From: an uncultured Thiotrichales bacterium | GTDB lineage: Bacteria > Pseudomonadota > Gammaproteobacteria > CAZUMV01 | Assembly (NCBI GenBank): GCA_938041655.1 | Contig: CALISW010000084.1 | Span: 1-48,046 of the forward strand | Length of the DNA stretch: 48,046 nucleotides | Reading direction: 5' to 3' | In this document: piece by piece, positions 18,955 to 27,115 of the stretch | Layout of the letters: every line of letters begins with the position of its first letter | Numbering within the stretch: the first letter of the stretch is position 1 | Notes under the pieces: generated by a model | Databases searched by the model: none | What the model was told of the DNA's origin: nothing | Seen by the model: only the letters and a program-made list of their open reading frames with translations | Made by a program: the position numbers and the translations under genes

Positions 18955-20091
18955 GTGAGTATGAATATACAGTCTGCATTTAATAAGTTCACTGACTTAC
19001 CTCTTCCTGCCAGCATGGGTAGAAAGCTTGAGGCGTATGCGATGCATGACGTCATCACCGTTGGCAACGAAAAACAAAAAACATATCAAGGTACTGTTAA
19101 CTTTTGCGCCTGGAGTTGCATTTTCTGTATATGCATATCCACTTACTTCGGCTTCAACAATAATCTGGTTGGCTCATTGTTTCCTTTGCCATTTTTCATG
19201 ATCTCTGTTTGGGGTTATTACCTATTTAAACGCCTCAGCCAGAATCTGGTATTTGACTACATTAATGGTATCTACCACCACGGACAAATAAGCAATCACC
19301 ATCAAAAAAAACCAAAAGGACAAGGTGATATTCGAGAAATACAATGCCTGATAATTTCCAGAAAAAGAAACTCAGGTCACTATGACGAAGACACGAACAC
19401 CAGTAGCGAAGACTATGATTCCTACCGTTTGGAAATGGAGCTTCTAAATGGAACTAAAAAGGTCATTATGCATAGAGCGCGTTCAGGAAAACCTGTGTAT
19501 GCAACAGCAGCGCATCTAGCACAACGTATTGGGATTCCAGCCTATGATGCCGATGGGTTACTTAATACCTCAGATCACGATTTAGTTAAACAAACAACCA
19601 CCAAATCATCTCGCATTAATATTGACGATCAGGAAAAATACAAAGACAAAAAAAATTGGTTCGCAACTATCCTGATAGCCACGTTACTGGCTGGCGGATG
19701 GCATATAAGCTACAACAAAAATGAAACCAATGATGAAGTCAAACCTGAAACTGTAGTCAAAGCACCTCATGTGAGCGAAACCCTGCATCCACAAGTGTTG
19801 GAAAATCAGATCAAGAAATTTTATGCCACACGCCTGGGTCGCAATTACGTGATGACGTCAATTGATAAAATTGCCATCTTACCAATCGATGAGAAGTATT
19901 TTGAAATGCATGTGCGCTATCAGTTCGCACCGTCCAGACCAGGTGTTGGTTATGTTGGATCAGATCAACGGACATTCAAGGTGCGCATTAATAGTTATGA
20001 TGCCAATTCAGCCAGTATTTCAATATTGTCTATGGGCCAACATAATTCAGCAAATTTCGCTGTTGCAGAACTTAAGAAAGTGCTTAAATAA
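18955..20091 (+). CDS. Unknown membrane protein, 378 residues
   Basis: I do not recognise a family. Two adjacent hydrophobic segments (about 49-66 and 72-91) form an N-terminal hairpin. A soluble region rich in His, Asp and Ser follows (100-230), with a beta-like part (EDYDSYRLEMELLNGTKKV). A third membrane segment lies near 235-253, and a C-terminal domain of about 120 residues precedes the end. The start is GTG 18955 or ATG 18961; neither has a clear Shine-Dalgarno. It is about 100 bases after leuB and ends five bases from the convergent leuA stop. Its composition is plainer and more AT-rich than the flanking leu genes, so it may be an accessory insertion. The long open frame and tight 3' junction support a real gene. 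Confidence 0.7.
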   Translation: MSMNIQSAFNKFTDLPLPASMGRKLEAYAMHDVITVGNEKQKTYQGTVNFCAWSCIFCICISTYFGFNNNLVGSLFPLPFFMISVWGYYLFKRLSQNLVFDYINGIYHHGQISNHHQKKPKGQGDIREIQCLIISRKRNSGHYDEDTNTSSEDYDSYRLEMELLNGTKKVIMHRARSGKPVYATAAHLAQRIGIPAYDADGLLNTSDHDLVKQTTTKSSRINIDDQEKYKDKKNWFATILIATLLAGGWHISYNKNETNDEVKPETVVKAPHVSETLHPQVLENQIKKFYATRLGRNYVMTSIDKIAILPIDEKYFEMHVRYQFAPSRPGVGYVGSDQRTFKVRINSYDANSASISILSMGQHNSANFAVAELKKVLK

Positions 20092-20096
20092 AAGGA

Positions 20097-21650
20097 CTAA
20101 GCTCCGAGCGACTTTAACTTCTGTTGTTCACTCAACTGAATATTAATCAGTCTTATGGTGGCCAGCATGGCAGCAAACACCTGGTTGGAATGTACGCCAC
20201 GCGTACGCAAGGTTTTACCCTCGTTGATCTGCCAGGTAATAATACATTCGGTTAATGCATCGGTTCGACCGCCCTTGGGAATGCGCACTTCATAATCTGC
20301 AAGCTTGGGTAAGGTGTAATCATGTTTGCGCAGCATCACTTCGTTGGTCGCATGAATGAAGGCATCAAATCCGCCGTTACCAGCACCGGTGCCGCTGCAT
20401 TCTTCATCATCAACCGACAACACCAGCTCGGCATTCGACTCGCCTTTCAGCGAACTACTGACCACACAATCAATCAGTTTCACAAATTGAAACTCGGCAC
20501 TTTCCATGACGTCGGCGATGATGAATGGCAGATCATCCAGACTCATGTTTTGCTTGGAATCACCCATACTGACAATGCGTTGCAAGACTTTCTTTTGGTC
20601 TTCTTCAGATAAAGTGATTCCAAGTGCTTCCAGATTTTTTGAAAGAGAGGCCTTACCGGCCAATTTACCGAGTGCATAACTGCGCTCACGAGAAAATCGT
20701 TCGGGGCTTAAACGCGTTTCGTACAAACCACCTTTTTGATCACCATCCGCGTGTATGCCTGCGGTCTGGGTGAATACGTCAGCACCTACAATAGGCGTAT
20801 TGGCTGAAATCCATTTCCCGGAAAAGGTTTCCACCATATCGCTGACCACAGCAATTTTGCTCTCGTCAATTGTAGTCCTAATCCCCATTTTATCGCGCAG
20901 CACGACCGCTACTTCGGCGACTGAAACATTGCCCGCGCGCTCACCCAGGCAGTTTACGGTGCAATGAATAGAAGTGATACCCGCTTTGACTGCCGCCATC
21001 ACATTGGCAATCGCCAGGCCGTAATCATTGTGTGGGTGGAAGTCAAAATGACAATCCGGATAACGACTGGTCATATCTTTGAGGCTGCTATAGACCTCGT
21101 CAGGGGATAATACACCCAGTGTATCGGGCAACATAAAGTGCTCGATAGCAAGGTCTTTAAGACCTTCCATTAAGGCAAACACATACTCGGGGCTATCAGC
21201 ATAGCCATTGGACCAATCTTCCAGATAGACATTGACTCGCAAGCCTTGTTGTTGCGCATATTCGACGGTTTGAACTATTTGAACCAGATGTTGCTCAAGC
21301 GTTTTTCCCAGTTGCTGAGTGCAATGTTTTTCACTGCCTTTGGTAAGGAGGTTGATAACTTCACCACCGGCATCTTTGATCCAGTCAACGCTGCGCTGAT
21401 GATCAACGAAACCCAACACCTCAACCGCACCGCCATAACCATTTTCTCCAGCCCATTCGTTGATAGCCTTGACTGCCGACTTTTCGCCTGTGGACACACC
21501 CGCCGACGCGACTTCGATACGATCGAGCTTCAGCGTATCGAGCAAGGCTTTAGCTATGTTGAGTTTTTCCTGGGGAGAAAAAGAAACACCCTGAGTTTGC
21601 TCACCGTCCCGCAGGGTGGTGTCCATCAGGGTGATTTGTGTGGCTGTCAT
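20097..21650 (-). CDS. leuA: 2-isopropylmalate synthase-type enzyme (LeuA, homocitrate-synthase-like branch)
   Basis: The 517-residue protein has the HMG-CoA-lyase-like TIM barrel: MDTTLRDGEQTQGVSF at the N-terminus, HPHNDYG for metal binding, and the conserved CTVNCLGERAGN and FTQTAGIHADG stretches. A C-terminal regulatory domain (about 390-515) follows. The reaction is condensation of acetyl-CoA with 2-oxoisovalerate, the first step of leucine synthesis; citramalate synthase is the alternative. It lies 15 bases after leuD in leuC-leuD-leuA, which favours LeuA. From memory the sequence is closer to LeuA proteins of Bacteroidota (YLEDWSNG, FTQTAGIHADGD) than to E. coli LeuA. Confidence 0.85.
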   Translation of the reverse strand: MTATQITLMDTTLRDGEQTQGVSFSPQEKLNIAKALLDTLKLDRIEVASAGVSTGEKSAVKAINEWAGENGYGGAVEVLGFVDHQRSVDWIKDAGGEVINLLTKGSEKHCTQQLGKTLEQHLVQIVQTVEYAQQQGLRVNVYLEDWSNGYADSPEYVFALMEGLKDLAIEHFMLPDTLGVLSPDEVYSSLKDMTSRYPDCHFDFHPHNDYGLAIANVMAAVKAGITSIHCTVNCLGERAGNVSVAEVAVVLRDKMGIRTTIDESKIAVVSDMVETFSGKWISANTPIVGADVFTQTAGIHADGDQKGGLYETRLSPERFSRERSYALGKLAGKASLSKNLEALGITLSEEDQKKVLQRIVSMGDSKQNMSLDDLPFIIADVMESAEFQFVKLIDCVVSSSLKGESNAELVLSVDDEECSGTGAGNGGFDAFIHATNEVMLRKHDYTLPKLADYEVRIPKGGRTDALTECIITWQINEGKTLRTRGVHSNQVFAAMLATIRLINIQLSEQQKLKSLGA

Positions 21651-21665
21651 TACATTATTCCTGAC

Positions 21666-22283
21666 TCAGGCTGAATGCCATAACCACGGCAATTCCTTTT
21701 TCTGTCGTTCTTCAAAATCAGTGATATGAGATTCTGCCTGCAAGCTAACGGCGATATCATCCAGACCTTCGAGCAGGTTGCGCTTGCGCACCTGATCAAG
21801 ATCAAACTTGAATTCGGTACCGCCTGGTGTTTCCAGCATTTGTTGTTCCAGATCAACACTGAATTGCACACCTGGGAAACGTTCTACCTCGGCGCGTAAC
21901 ACATCCCATTGTTCCTGTGTCACTGTGATCGGCAAGATGCCGTTCTTGAAACAATTGGCATAGAAAATATCGGCATAACTGGTTGAGATAATGGTATTGA
22001 AACCATAATCTTCAATTGCCCACGGTGCATGTTCACGTGATGAACCACAACCAAAGTTGTCGCCCACCAGCAAAATACCTGCACCTTTAAATTCAGGTCG
22101 GTTTAATTCAAATTCAGGGTTATCACTCTCGTCTTCAAGATAACGCCAGTCAAAAAACATGGTCTCGCCAAAACCCTGCCGAGAAACACGCTTGAGAAAT
22201 TGCTTGGGCACGATTTGATCGGTATCTACGTTGGCTCGATTCATCAGAGCAACAACGCTGGTATGATTTTTATAGGGTTCCAT
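21666..22283 (-). CDS. leuD: 3-isopropylmalate dehydratase small subunit
   Basis: The 205-residue swivel-domain subunit pairs with LeuC to isomerise 2- to 3-isopropylmalate. VDTDQIVPKQFLK near residue 20 and GDNFGCGSSREHAPWA near 74-89 are the substrate-recognition and signature motifs. It lies 12 bases downstream of leuC and 15 bases upstream of leuA on the same strand, all in one operon. Length and motifs are normal. Confidence 0.97.
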   Translation of the reverse strand: MEPYKNHTSVVALMNRANVDTDQIVPKQFLKRVSRQGFGETMFFDWRYLEDESDNPEFELNRPEFKGAGILLVGDNFGCGSSREHAPWAIEDYGFNTIISTSYADIFYANCFKNGILPITVTQEQWDVLRAEVERFPGVQFSVDLEQQMLETPGGTEFKFDLDQVRKRNLLEGLDDIAVSLQAESHITDFEERQKKELPWLWHSA

Positions 22284-22295
22284 AGTGTTCGCTCC

Positions 22296-23699
22296 TTATA
22301 GTTGACGAATATCGACGAAAGTACCAGCACCAGCCGCTGCTGCTGCCATGGCTGGAGAGACAAGGTGTGTACGACCACCCTTGCCTTGCCGACCTTCGAA
22401 ATTTCGGTTTGAAGTTGAAGCACAACGTTGACCAGCTTTTAGCTCATCACCGTTCATGGCCAGACACATGGAACAACCTGGCTCGCGCCATTCCCATCCT
22501 GCCTCGGTAAAGATTTTATCCAGGCCTTCTTCTTCCGCCTGCTTTTTAATCAGTACTGACCCTGGTACCGCAATCGCCCTGACATGCTCGGGTACTTTAG
22601 TACCTTTAGCAATTGCTGCGGCGCTGCGGAAATCTTCCAACCTTGAGTTGGTACATGAACCAAGAAATACAAAGTCAATCTTCAGATCACTTAATTTTGT
22701 GCCTGGCTCCAGACCCATGTACTCAAGCGCACTTTCACACGCTTTGCTCTTACCTTCTGAATCAAAATCGCTTGGTCCAGGGATAGGCGTGTTCACACCG
22801 ATCACCTGCTCGGGTGAAGTTCCCCAGGTAACCTGTGGCTCTATATCTTCTGCTTTGAGCTTCACGATCGTATCGTATTTTGCACCATCGTCACTGGGCA
22901 AACTTTTCCAGTAACTCATCGCCTTATCCCAGTCATCGCCTTTGGGTGCATATTCTTTACCTTCAAGAAAGGCGTAGGTTTTTTCATCTGGCGCTATCAA
23001 ACCGGCAGGCGCACCAGCCTCAATTGCCATGTTACAGAGCGTCATACGCCCTTCCATAGTCAGAGATGTGATGGCAGATCCAGCAAACTCGATGACATGA
23101 CCATTACCACCAGCAGTTCCTATTTTTCCAATCACCGCCAGCGCTATATCTTTAGCAGTACTGTGCTTGTTTAGCTCGCCATCAACTTCAACCAACAAGG
23201 TTTTAGATTTTTGGCGCGGCAAGGTTGAAGTTGCTAGCACATGTTCAACATCCGAGGTACCAATACCAAATGCCAGCGCACCAAACGCGCCGTGGGTAGC
23301 AGTATGGCTATCGCCACACACAGTCACCATCCCAGGATGTACAAAACCATGCTCAGGTACGACTACGTGGATAATGCCATTGTGCTCGCTATCCATGTCA
23401 TACAAAGTCAAACCATGCTCTTTGCAATTATCCATCATGGTGACAATCTGCGTATTCGCAATCGGGTCAGCCACCGGCAAACTTCGATTAGCGGTCGGCA
23501 CACAATGATCCAGTGTTGCCAGAATGGCATGCGGGTTGCGTAATTTTCGTTCAGCCAGTTTCAAACCTTCAAATGCTTGCGGGCTGGTGACTTCGTGCAT
23601 CAAATGTCGATCGACATATATCAGAGGTGTTTGCCCTTCTGCTTCGTGGACGAGATGGCTATCCCAGATTTTTTCGTACATGGTTTTCGGGCTGCTCAT
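22296..23699 (-). CDS. leuC: 3-isopropylmalate dehydratase large subunit
   Basis: This 467-residue aconitase-superfamily protein has the 4Fe-4S cluster cysteines in FLGSCTNSR and [11 protein letters not shown], plus the [14 protein letters not shown] and CGDSHTATH motifs. With LeuD it catalyses the second step of leucine synthesis. It is the first gene of the leuC-leuD-leuA operon. The preceding 200 bases hold a candidate promoter and a seven-base palindrome. Confidence 0.98.
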   Translation of the reverse strand: MSSPKTMYEKIWDSHLVHEAEGQTPLIYVDRHLMHEVTSPQAFEGLKLAERKLRNPHAILATLDHCVPTANRSLPVADPIANTQIVTMMDNCKEHGLTLYDMDSEHNGIIHVVVPEHGFVHPGMVTVCGDSHTATHGAFGALAFGIGTSDVEHVLATSTLPRQKSKTLLVEVDGELNKHSTAKDIALAVIGKIGTAGGNGHVIEFAGSAITSLTMEGRMTLCNMAIEAGAPAGLIAPDEKTYAFLEGKEYAPKGDDWDKAMSYWKSLPSDDGAKYDTIVKLKAEDIEPQVTWGTSPEQVIGVNTPIPGPSDFDSEGKSKACESALEYMGLEPGTKLSDLKIDFVFLGSCTNSRLEDFRSAAAIAKGTKVPEHVRAIAVPGSVLIKKQAEEEGLDKIFTEAGWEWREPGCSMCLAMNGDELKAGQRCASTSNRNFEGRQGKGGRTHLVSPAMAAAAAGAGTFVDIRQL

Positions 23700-23742
23700 G
23701 AAAAAACTCTACCGGTATGGATCGACCGCATAGTTTATCCAG

Positions 23743-23760
23743 TTTTACCCTCAGGTAAAA
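23743..23760. promoter_or_regulatory. Palindrome upstream of leuC (possible operator)
   Basis: TTTTACC, four bases, GGTAAAA is a perfect seven-base inverted repeat 44 bases upstream of the leuC start codon and downstream of the candidate leuC promoter. It could be a repressor site or a small RNA hairpin. No T-run follows in the leuC direction next to it, so it is not an intrinsic terminator. Confidence 0.35.
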
Positions 23761-23791
23761 TGCTCAATTTGAATATTTCAGTGATTTAAGC

Positions 23792-23820
23792 AACATAATT
23801 TGGTGGTTATCATCTGTCGG
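23792..23820 (-). promoter_or_regulatory. Candidate leuCDA promoter
   Basis: On the minus strand CCGACA and TATGTT are 17 bases apart, each matching four of six consensus positions. The site is about 90 bases upstream of leuC and just beyond the psp terminator. It is the best sigma-70-like pair in the gap, but weak. Confidence 0.3.
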
Positions 23821-23827
23821 GATGCTT

Positions 23828-23858
23828 TTTAAAAAAAGAGCCACAACTTGTGTGGCTC
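23828..23858 (-). terminator. Rho-independent terminator of the psp operon
   Basis: GAGCCACA and TGTGGCTC form a perfect eight-base stem with a five-base loop. Seven T follow on the minus strand. It lies 45 bases after the pspC stop. Confidence 0.88.
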
Positions 23859-23902
23859 AATCGAGAGGAGTCTCGCTAAAATTTAATCTCAGTTAGTCAC
23901 TC

Positions 23903-24280
23903 TTATAACTGCTCAAATTCCTTACGCAGACTGTATTTCGAAGAAGTCACTACCCTTTCAAGGTCTGCAATGCGGCGATTGATTCGCTCATAGCGCGTAC
24001 TCAGGTTATCACTCATCTCCGAAGGTGAACGCCGATAACTGCGCCAAAAACGCTCTTCAACCGCACCGTCATAAAGCTGCTCGGGACGCGGATCCAGAAT
24101 CACCCAAAGTACGACGTAGGCAATCAGGAACGGGAAACCACCGAAAATAGTTGTTACTACCATTCCAAATCTGATCCAGCCAACACTGATGCCGAAAAAA
24201 TCACTCAAGCCGGCACATACGCCTGTTAACTTTCCTTTTTCACGGTTCTTGTACAACTTGTTAGGATTATTTTCATACAT
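23903..24280 (-). CDS. pspC: Phage shock protein C
   Basis: The protein has about 125 residues. The N-terminal PspC domain reads LYKNREKGKLTGVCAGLSDFFG and is followed by a hydrophobic segment (about 38-62). A charged C-terminal part (about 85-125) looks coiled-coil. PspC and PspB sense inner-membrane stress and draw PspA away from PspF. The second ATG (24280, MYENN) is chosen because AGGAG then stands eight bases away; the ATG six bases earlier would be too close. It overlaps the upstream pspB by eight bases and is followed by the operon terminator. Confidence 0.93.
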   Translation of the reverse strand: MYENNPNKLYKNREKGKLTGVCAGLSDFFGISVGWIRFGMVVTTIFGGFPFLIAYVVLWVILDPRPEQLYDGAVEERFWRSYRRSPSEMSDNLSTRYERINRRIADLERVVTSSKYSLRKEFEQL

Positions 24281-24503
24281 TGTCATTACTCCTATCTACG
24301 TTATTACTTTCTAAAATTGATTCCAGATTATCGAGCCGTTCTTCCATTACTGTTGCCAGCTTCCATAGCTGTTCCATATTTTCTCGATCTTCCGGCGTCG
24401 CACTTTTCATCTTTTTTGCCTGGGTGGCGTAATGCATAAAGACCCATAGTGGCGCCACAAAAATCATAAACAGGATAAATGGCGCTATAAATATTTCACT
24501 CAT
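24273..24503 (-). CDS. pspB: Phage shock protein B
   Basis: The 76-residue protein has one N-terminal membrane helix (about 5-25) and a hydrophilic helical tail with LWKLATVMEERLDNLESIL. PLWVFMHY right after the helix is typical of PspB. It works with PspC as inner-membrane stress sensor. GGGAG lies seven bases upstream of the ATG, which overlaps the stop of the preceding PspB-like gene by four bases. Confidence 0.9.
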   Translation of the reverse strand: MSEIFIAPFILFMIFVAPLWVFMHYATQAKKMKSATPEDRENMEQLWKLATVMEERLDNLESILESNNVDRSNDNV

Positions 24504-24748
24504 AATCTATCTCCCGCTGGCTTTTCCAGTTCACTTAATTCCTGGCGCAACTCATAACTATTACTGGATACAATTTCTTCTACTACACGCATCCGCTGCT
24601 CCATATTTTCCAACTGCCTCAGAACCTCTTCTAACTTGCCATCACTGAGCGTGCCCTGGTTTTTGGATCGGTACTTCAGATACTTTTCAAGCAATCCAGC
24701 CGCCAGGCCTAACGCTACAATGGCTACTACCATTTCAAAAACTTCCAT
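24500..24748 (-). CDS. PspB-like small membrane protein (second copy)
   Basis: This 82-residue protein has the same plan as the adjacent pspB product: an N-terminal membrane helix (about 5-20) then a long amphipathic helix (LEEVLRQLENMEQRMRVVEEIV). The residue-level match to PspB is weak, so I call it PspB-like. GGGGAG precedes the ATG. Its position between pspA and pspB suggests that two different PspB-type subunits could pair with PspC. Confidence 0.75.
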   Translation of the reverse strand: MEVFEMVVAIVALGLAAGLLEKYLKYRSKNQGTLSDGKLEEVLRQLENMEQRMRVVEEIVSSNSYELRQELSELEKPAGDRL

Positions 24749-24776
24749 AACTTATCTCCCCGTAAGTCAGTATTCG

Positions 24777-25433
24777 TTATTCGCTGTCCGCTTTAAGATC
24801 GGCCAGCTCGGCATCAATCTGCTCTGACACTTCAAGTTCGGCAAACTGATCCTGCAAGCTCGGGTTGCGGCCCATTTCATAGGCATCTACCTGACCTTCC
24901 ATTTTGTCGATCTTGTTTTCCATCCGATCAAAACTGACCATGGCGTCATCCAATCGACTGTCATAGATGCGTTGCTTGGTCTTGAGACGATTTCCAACGG
25001 CACTGTTCTTCATCAGAATTGTCTTTTGACGCGCTCGTGCATCGTCCAGCTTTTCCTGCAAACGACCAATGTCATCATTCAACTTAAACAGCTGCTCTTC
25101 CAGAATGTCCAGATCCTGTGTGAGATGCTCAACCGTTTTAGCCAGGTTATGCTTCTCAACCAAGGCGGCTCTGGCTAAATCTTCACGATCTTTGCTTAAA
25201 GCCAGCTTCGCTTTGTCTTCCCAGTCTTCTACTTCAGCGGTCATTCTGTCAATACGGCGTTGCTGCTTTTTCTTGTCAGCGATCGCTCGTGCTGCCTCTG
25301 ATCGAACTTCAACCAAAGTATCTTCCATTTCCTGAACTACCAGCCGAATTATCTTTTCGGGGTTCTCTGCCTTGTCGAGCATCGCGTTCAAGTTCGAATT
25401 TACAATATCATTTAGTCTGCTAAAAATTCCCAT
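24777..25433 (-). CDS. pspA: Phage shock protein A (PspA/IM30)
   Basis: The 218-residue protein is almost wholly coiled coil after an amphipathic N-terminal helix (MGIFSRLNDIVNSNLNAMLD) that binds membranes. The conserved NPEKIIRLVVQEMED stretch starts near residue 26. PspA stabilises the stressed inner membrane and, in E. coli, also binds and inhibits PspF. The ATG at 25433 has GAGG at good spacing; the ATG at 25439 is too close to it. It is the second gene of the operon, 40 bases after the small periplasmic protein gene. Confidence 0.96.
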   Translation of the reverse strand: MGIFSRLNDIVNSNLNAMLDKAENPEKIIRLVVQEMEDTLVEVRSEAARAIADKKKQQRRIDRMTAEVEDWEDKAKLALSKDREDLARAALVEKHNLAKTVEHLTQDLDILEEQLFKLNDDIGRLQEKLDDARARQKTILMKNSAVGNRLKTKQRIYDSRLDDAMVSFDRMENKIDKMEGQVDAYEMGRNPSLQDQFAELEVSEQIDAELADLKADSE

Positions 25434-25473
25434 GATCATTTCCTCTGTTGCTATTAAATAGTCTAACGGTTAA

Positions 25474-25755
25474 TTACTTGGTGGTACTATGAGCTTCTGA
25501 TTGCAGGTGTAAACGCTCAAGGTCGACACGCTGATTAAACTCAATCTGGTTATCTGCTTCGAGTCGTTCAATTAGGTTCTGCTGACGCAGATTCAATTGC
25601 TCGAGCAGTGTTTGATTCGCCTGGTACTCCGCTTCAACCTTGATTGCATTACTGACTTCAATGTCTGCACTCAAATGTGAATGAGGGGTTGCAAACGACA
25701 TGCTTGTGGCTGTCGCTAGAAACACGGCGAAAAGTATTTTTTGCGTTGTATTCAT
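25474..25755 (-). CDS. Small secreted protein heading the psp operon
   Basis: This 93-residue protein has a clear signal peptide (MNTTQKILFAVFLATATSMSFA, cleavage near residue 22). The mature part of about 70 residues is helical and rich in Glu, Gln and Leu, with two Leu-spaced stretches suggesting a short coiled coil. I recognise no family. GGAG lies seven bases before the ATG, and the sigma-54 promoter is 48 bases upstream, so this is the first gene transcribed in the psp operon. A periplasmic role in envelope-stress sensing is inferred from position alone. Confidence 0.75.
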   Translation of the reverse strand: MNTTQKILFAVFLATATSMSFATPHSHLSADIEVSNAIKVEAEYQANQTLLEQLNLRQQNLIERLEADNQIEFNQRVDLERLHLQSEAHSTTK

Positions 25756-25802
25756 CTTGTCACTCCGTTTTGTTGTACATATTGCTTACTTACCTAATGC
25801 AA

Positions 25803-25819
25803 TACAATTTGCGTGCCAA
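25803..25819 (-). promoter_or_regulatory. Sigma-54 promoter of the psp operon
   Basis: On the minus strand TTGGCACG, four bases and TTGTA match the sigma-54 -24/-12 consensus closely (consensus TTGCA at -12). It is 48 bases upstream of the first gene and faces away from pspF, which encodes the matching enhancer-binding activator. Confidence 0.85.
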
Positions 25820-25874
25820 GAAATACAATTCATTCTAACTAACTGTTTTTATTTGATTATTCATCAATAGCAAC

Positions 25875-25914
25875 TTAAGAGAAGTTTCTTAAAATGGTCA
25901 AATAATCCAATTAT
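25875..25914. promoter_or_regulatory. Candidate PspF upstream activating region
   Basis: Two imperfect palindromes, TTAAGAGAA/TTTCTTAA (25875-25892) and AATAAT/ATTATT (25900-25914), lie 55-95 bases upstream of the sigma-54 promoter and just before pspF. That is where PspF enhancer sites occur in E. coli. They are AT-rich and could be chance; no consensus was testable. Confidence 0.3.
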
Positions 25915-25948
25915 TGTATTTAAAGGATCACTGGGATAACGTTCGACT

Positions 25949-26986
25949 ATGAGAGACCAAGAACCCCAAAAATTACTCGGCGACGCGCCTGCTTTTCAGG
26001 CCGTACTGGAGCATGTATCCAGCGTTGCGCCACTCAACAAACCTGTGCTGATAATTGGCGAACGCGGTACCGGCAAAGAATTGATCGCCTCACGCGTACA
26101 CTATCTGTCGCAACGCTGGGAAGAGACGCTACTCAAGATCAATTGCGCGGCCCTGCCTGAATCACTACTGGAATCTGAATTATTTGGTTACGAAGCCGGT
26201 TCCTTTACTGGTGCTGGTAAAAGACATCAGGGTCGATTTGAACGAGCCGACGGTGGTACTTTGTTTCTGGATGAAATTTCCAGCATGTCGATGCGCGTTC
26301 AGGAAAAATTGTTACGCGTGATCGAATACGGTGAGTTTGAGCGTGTCGGTGGCACTGAAACCCTGACAGTTAATATTCGTATCATTGGCGCCGCCAATGC
26401 GGATCTGCCTGAGATGGCACGTAACGGTAAATTCAGAGAAGATCTACTCGACCGCCTTTCATTCGATGTGATTACCCTGCCCCCATTACGCGCCAGAATC
26501 GAAGATATAGAGCTATTAGCCACGCATTTCGCTACGGGCATGGTTAAAGAACTCAAACGTGAGTTGTTTCAGGGCTTTAGCCAGGCAGCTATGAAAAAAC
26601 TCGAAGACTACGCCTGGCCGGGTAATATTCGTGAGTTGAAAAATGTAGTGGAACGAGCGGTCTACAGAAATGATGGCAAAAAACTGATTAGTGAAATTGA
26701 GTTTGACCCGTTTAATTCTCCCTATCGACCGGGGAAAAATACCGCTAGCTCCAACCAGACTGAATCTAAAGAGATTCTTACTGTCGTACCCACTAATGAG
26801 ATTAGCGACTTCAGACAACATATACGCGACTATGAGATCAGTTGTTTGCAAAATGCTTTGGAAACAAATCGTCATCACCAGCAAAATACTGCCAAAGCAT
26901 TGGGTCTAACTTATAACCAATTACGTAGTTATCTACGGAAATATAATGATGAGCTGGTAGACGACGAGGCTCAGGCGACAAAATAG
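25949..26986 (+). CDS. pspF: Psp operon transcriptional activator PspF
   Basis: This 345-residue sigma-54 enhancer-binding protein lacks a receiver domain, as PspF does. The AAA+ domain (about 8-235) has Walker A GERGTGKE (37-44), GSFTGA (84-89), Walker B GGTLFLDEI and an arginine-finger region. A linker leads to a C-terminal helix-turn-helix (NTAKALGLTYNQLRSYLRKY). The sigma-54 contact loop reads GSFTGA instead of the usual GAFTGA. It is divergent from the psp operon across a 193-base regulatory gap holding the sigma-54 promoter. Confidence 0.95.
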   Translation: MRDQEPQKLLGDAPAFQAVLEHVSSVAPLNKPVLIIGERGTGKELIASRVHYLSQRWEETLLKINCAALPESLLESELFGYEAGSFTGAGKRHQGRFERADGGTLFLDEISSMSMRVQEKLLRVIEYGEFERVGGTETLTVNIRIIGAANADLPEMARNGKFREDLLDRLSFDVITLPPLRARIEDIELLATHFATGMVKELKRELFQGFSQAAMKKLEDYAWPGNIRELKNVVERAVYRNDGKKLISEIEFDPFNSPYRPGKNTASSNQTESKEILTVVPTNEISDFRQHIRDYEISCLQNALETNRHHQQNTAKALGLTYNQLRSYLRKYNDELVDDEAQATK

Positions 26987-27024
26987 GTGATTTGAGACAA
27001 TCTCCGAAATTGTGTCAGAGATTC

Positions 27025-27054
27025 TATACACCATGAATAGCAGCAGACTATAAT
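27025..27054 (+). promoter_or_regulatory. Candidate promoter of dsbD
   Basis: TATACA and a perfect TATAAT are 18 bases apart, 62 bases before the dsbD ATG. A seven-base stem-loop (27071-27088) lies in the leader; it has no T-run. The -35 is only four of six. Confidence 0.4.
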
Positions 27055-27115
27055 TTTAACCACGAGTAGCAGTATTGTTTGCAATACTCCTAATAATAAC
27101 CCGGACACCCACTCC

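Noticed and set aside
23764..23796. A ten-codon frame rich in Leu (MLLKSLKYSN) upstream of leuC as a leucine attenuator peptide
   Set aside because: No Shine-Dalgarno, the best promoter has its -10 on the ATG, and there is no competing terminator before leuC.
27071..27088. Terminator of pspF
   Set aside because: A perfect seven-base stem but no T-run, and it lies downstream of a good TATAAT for dsbD.
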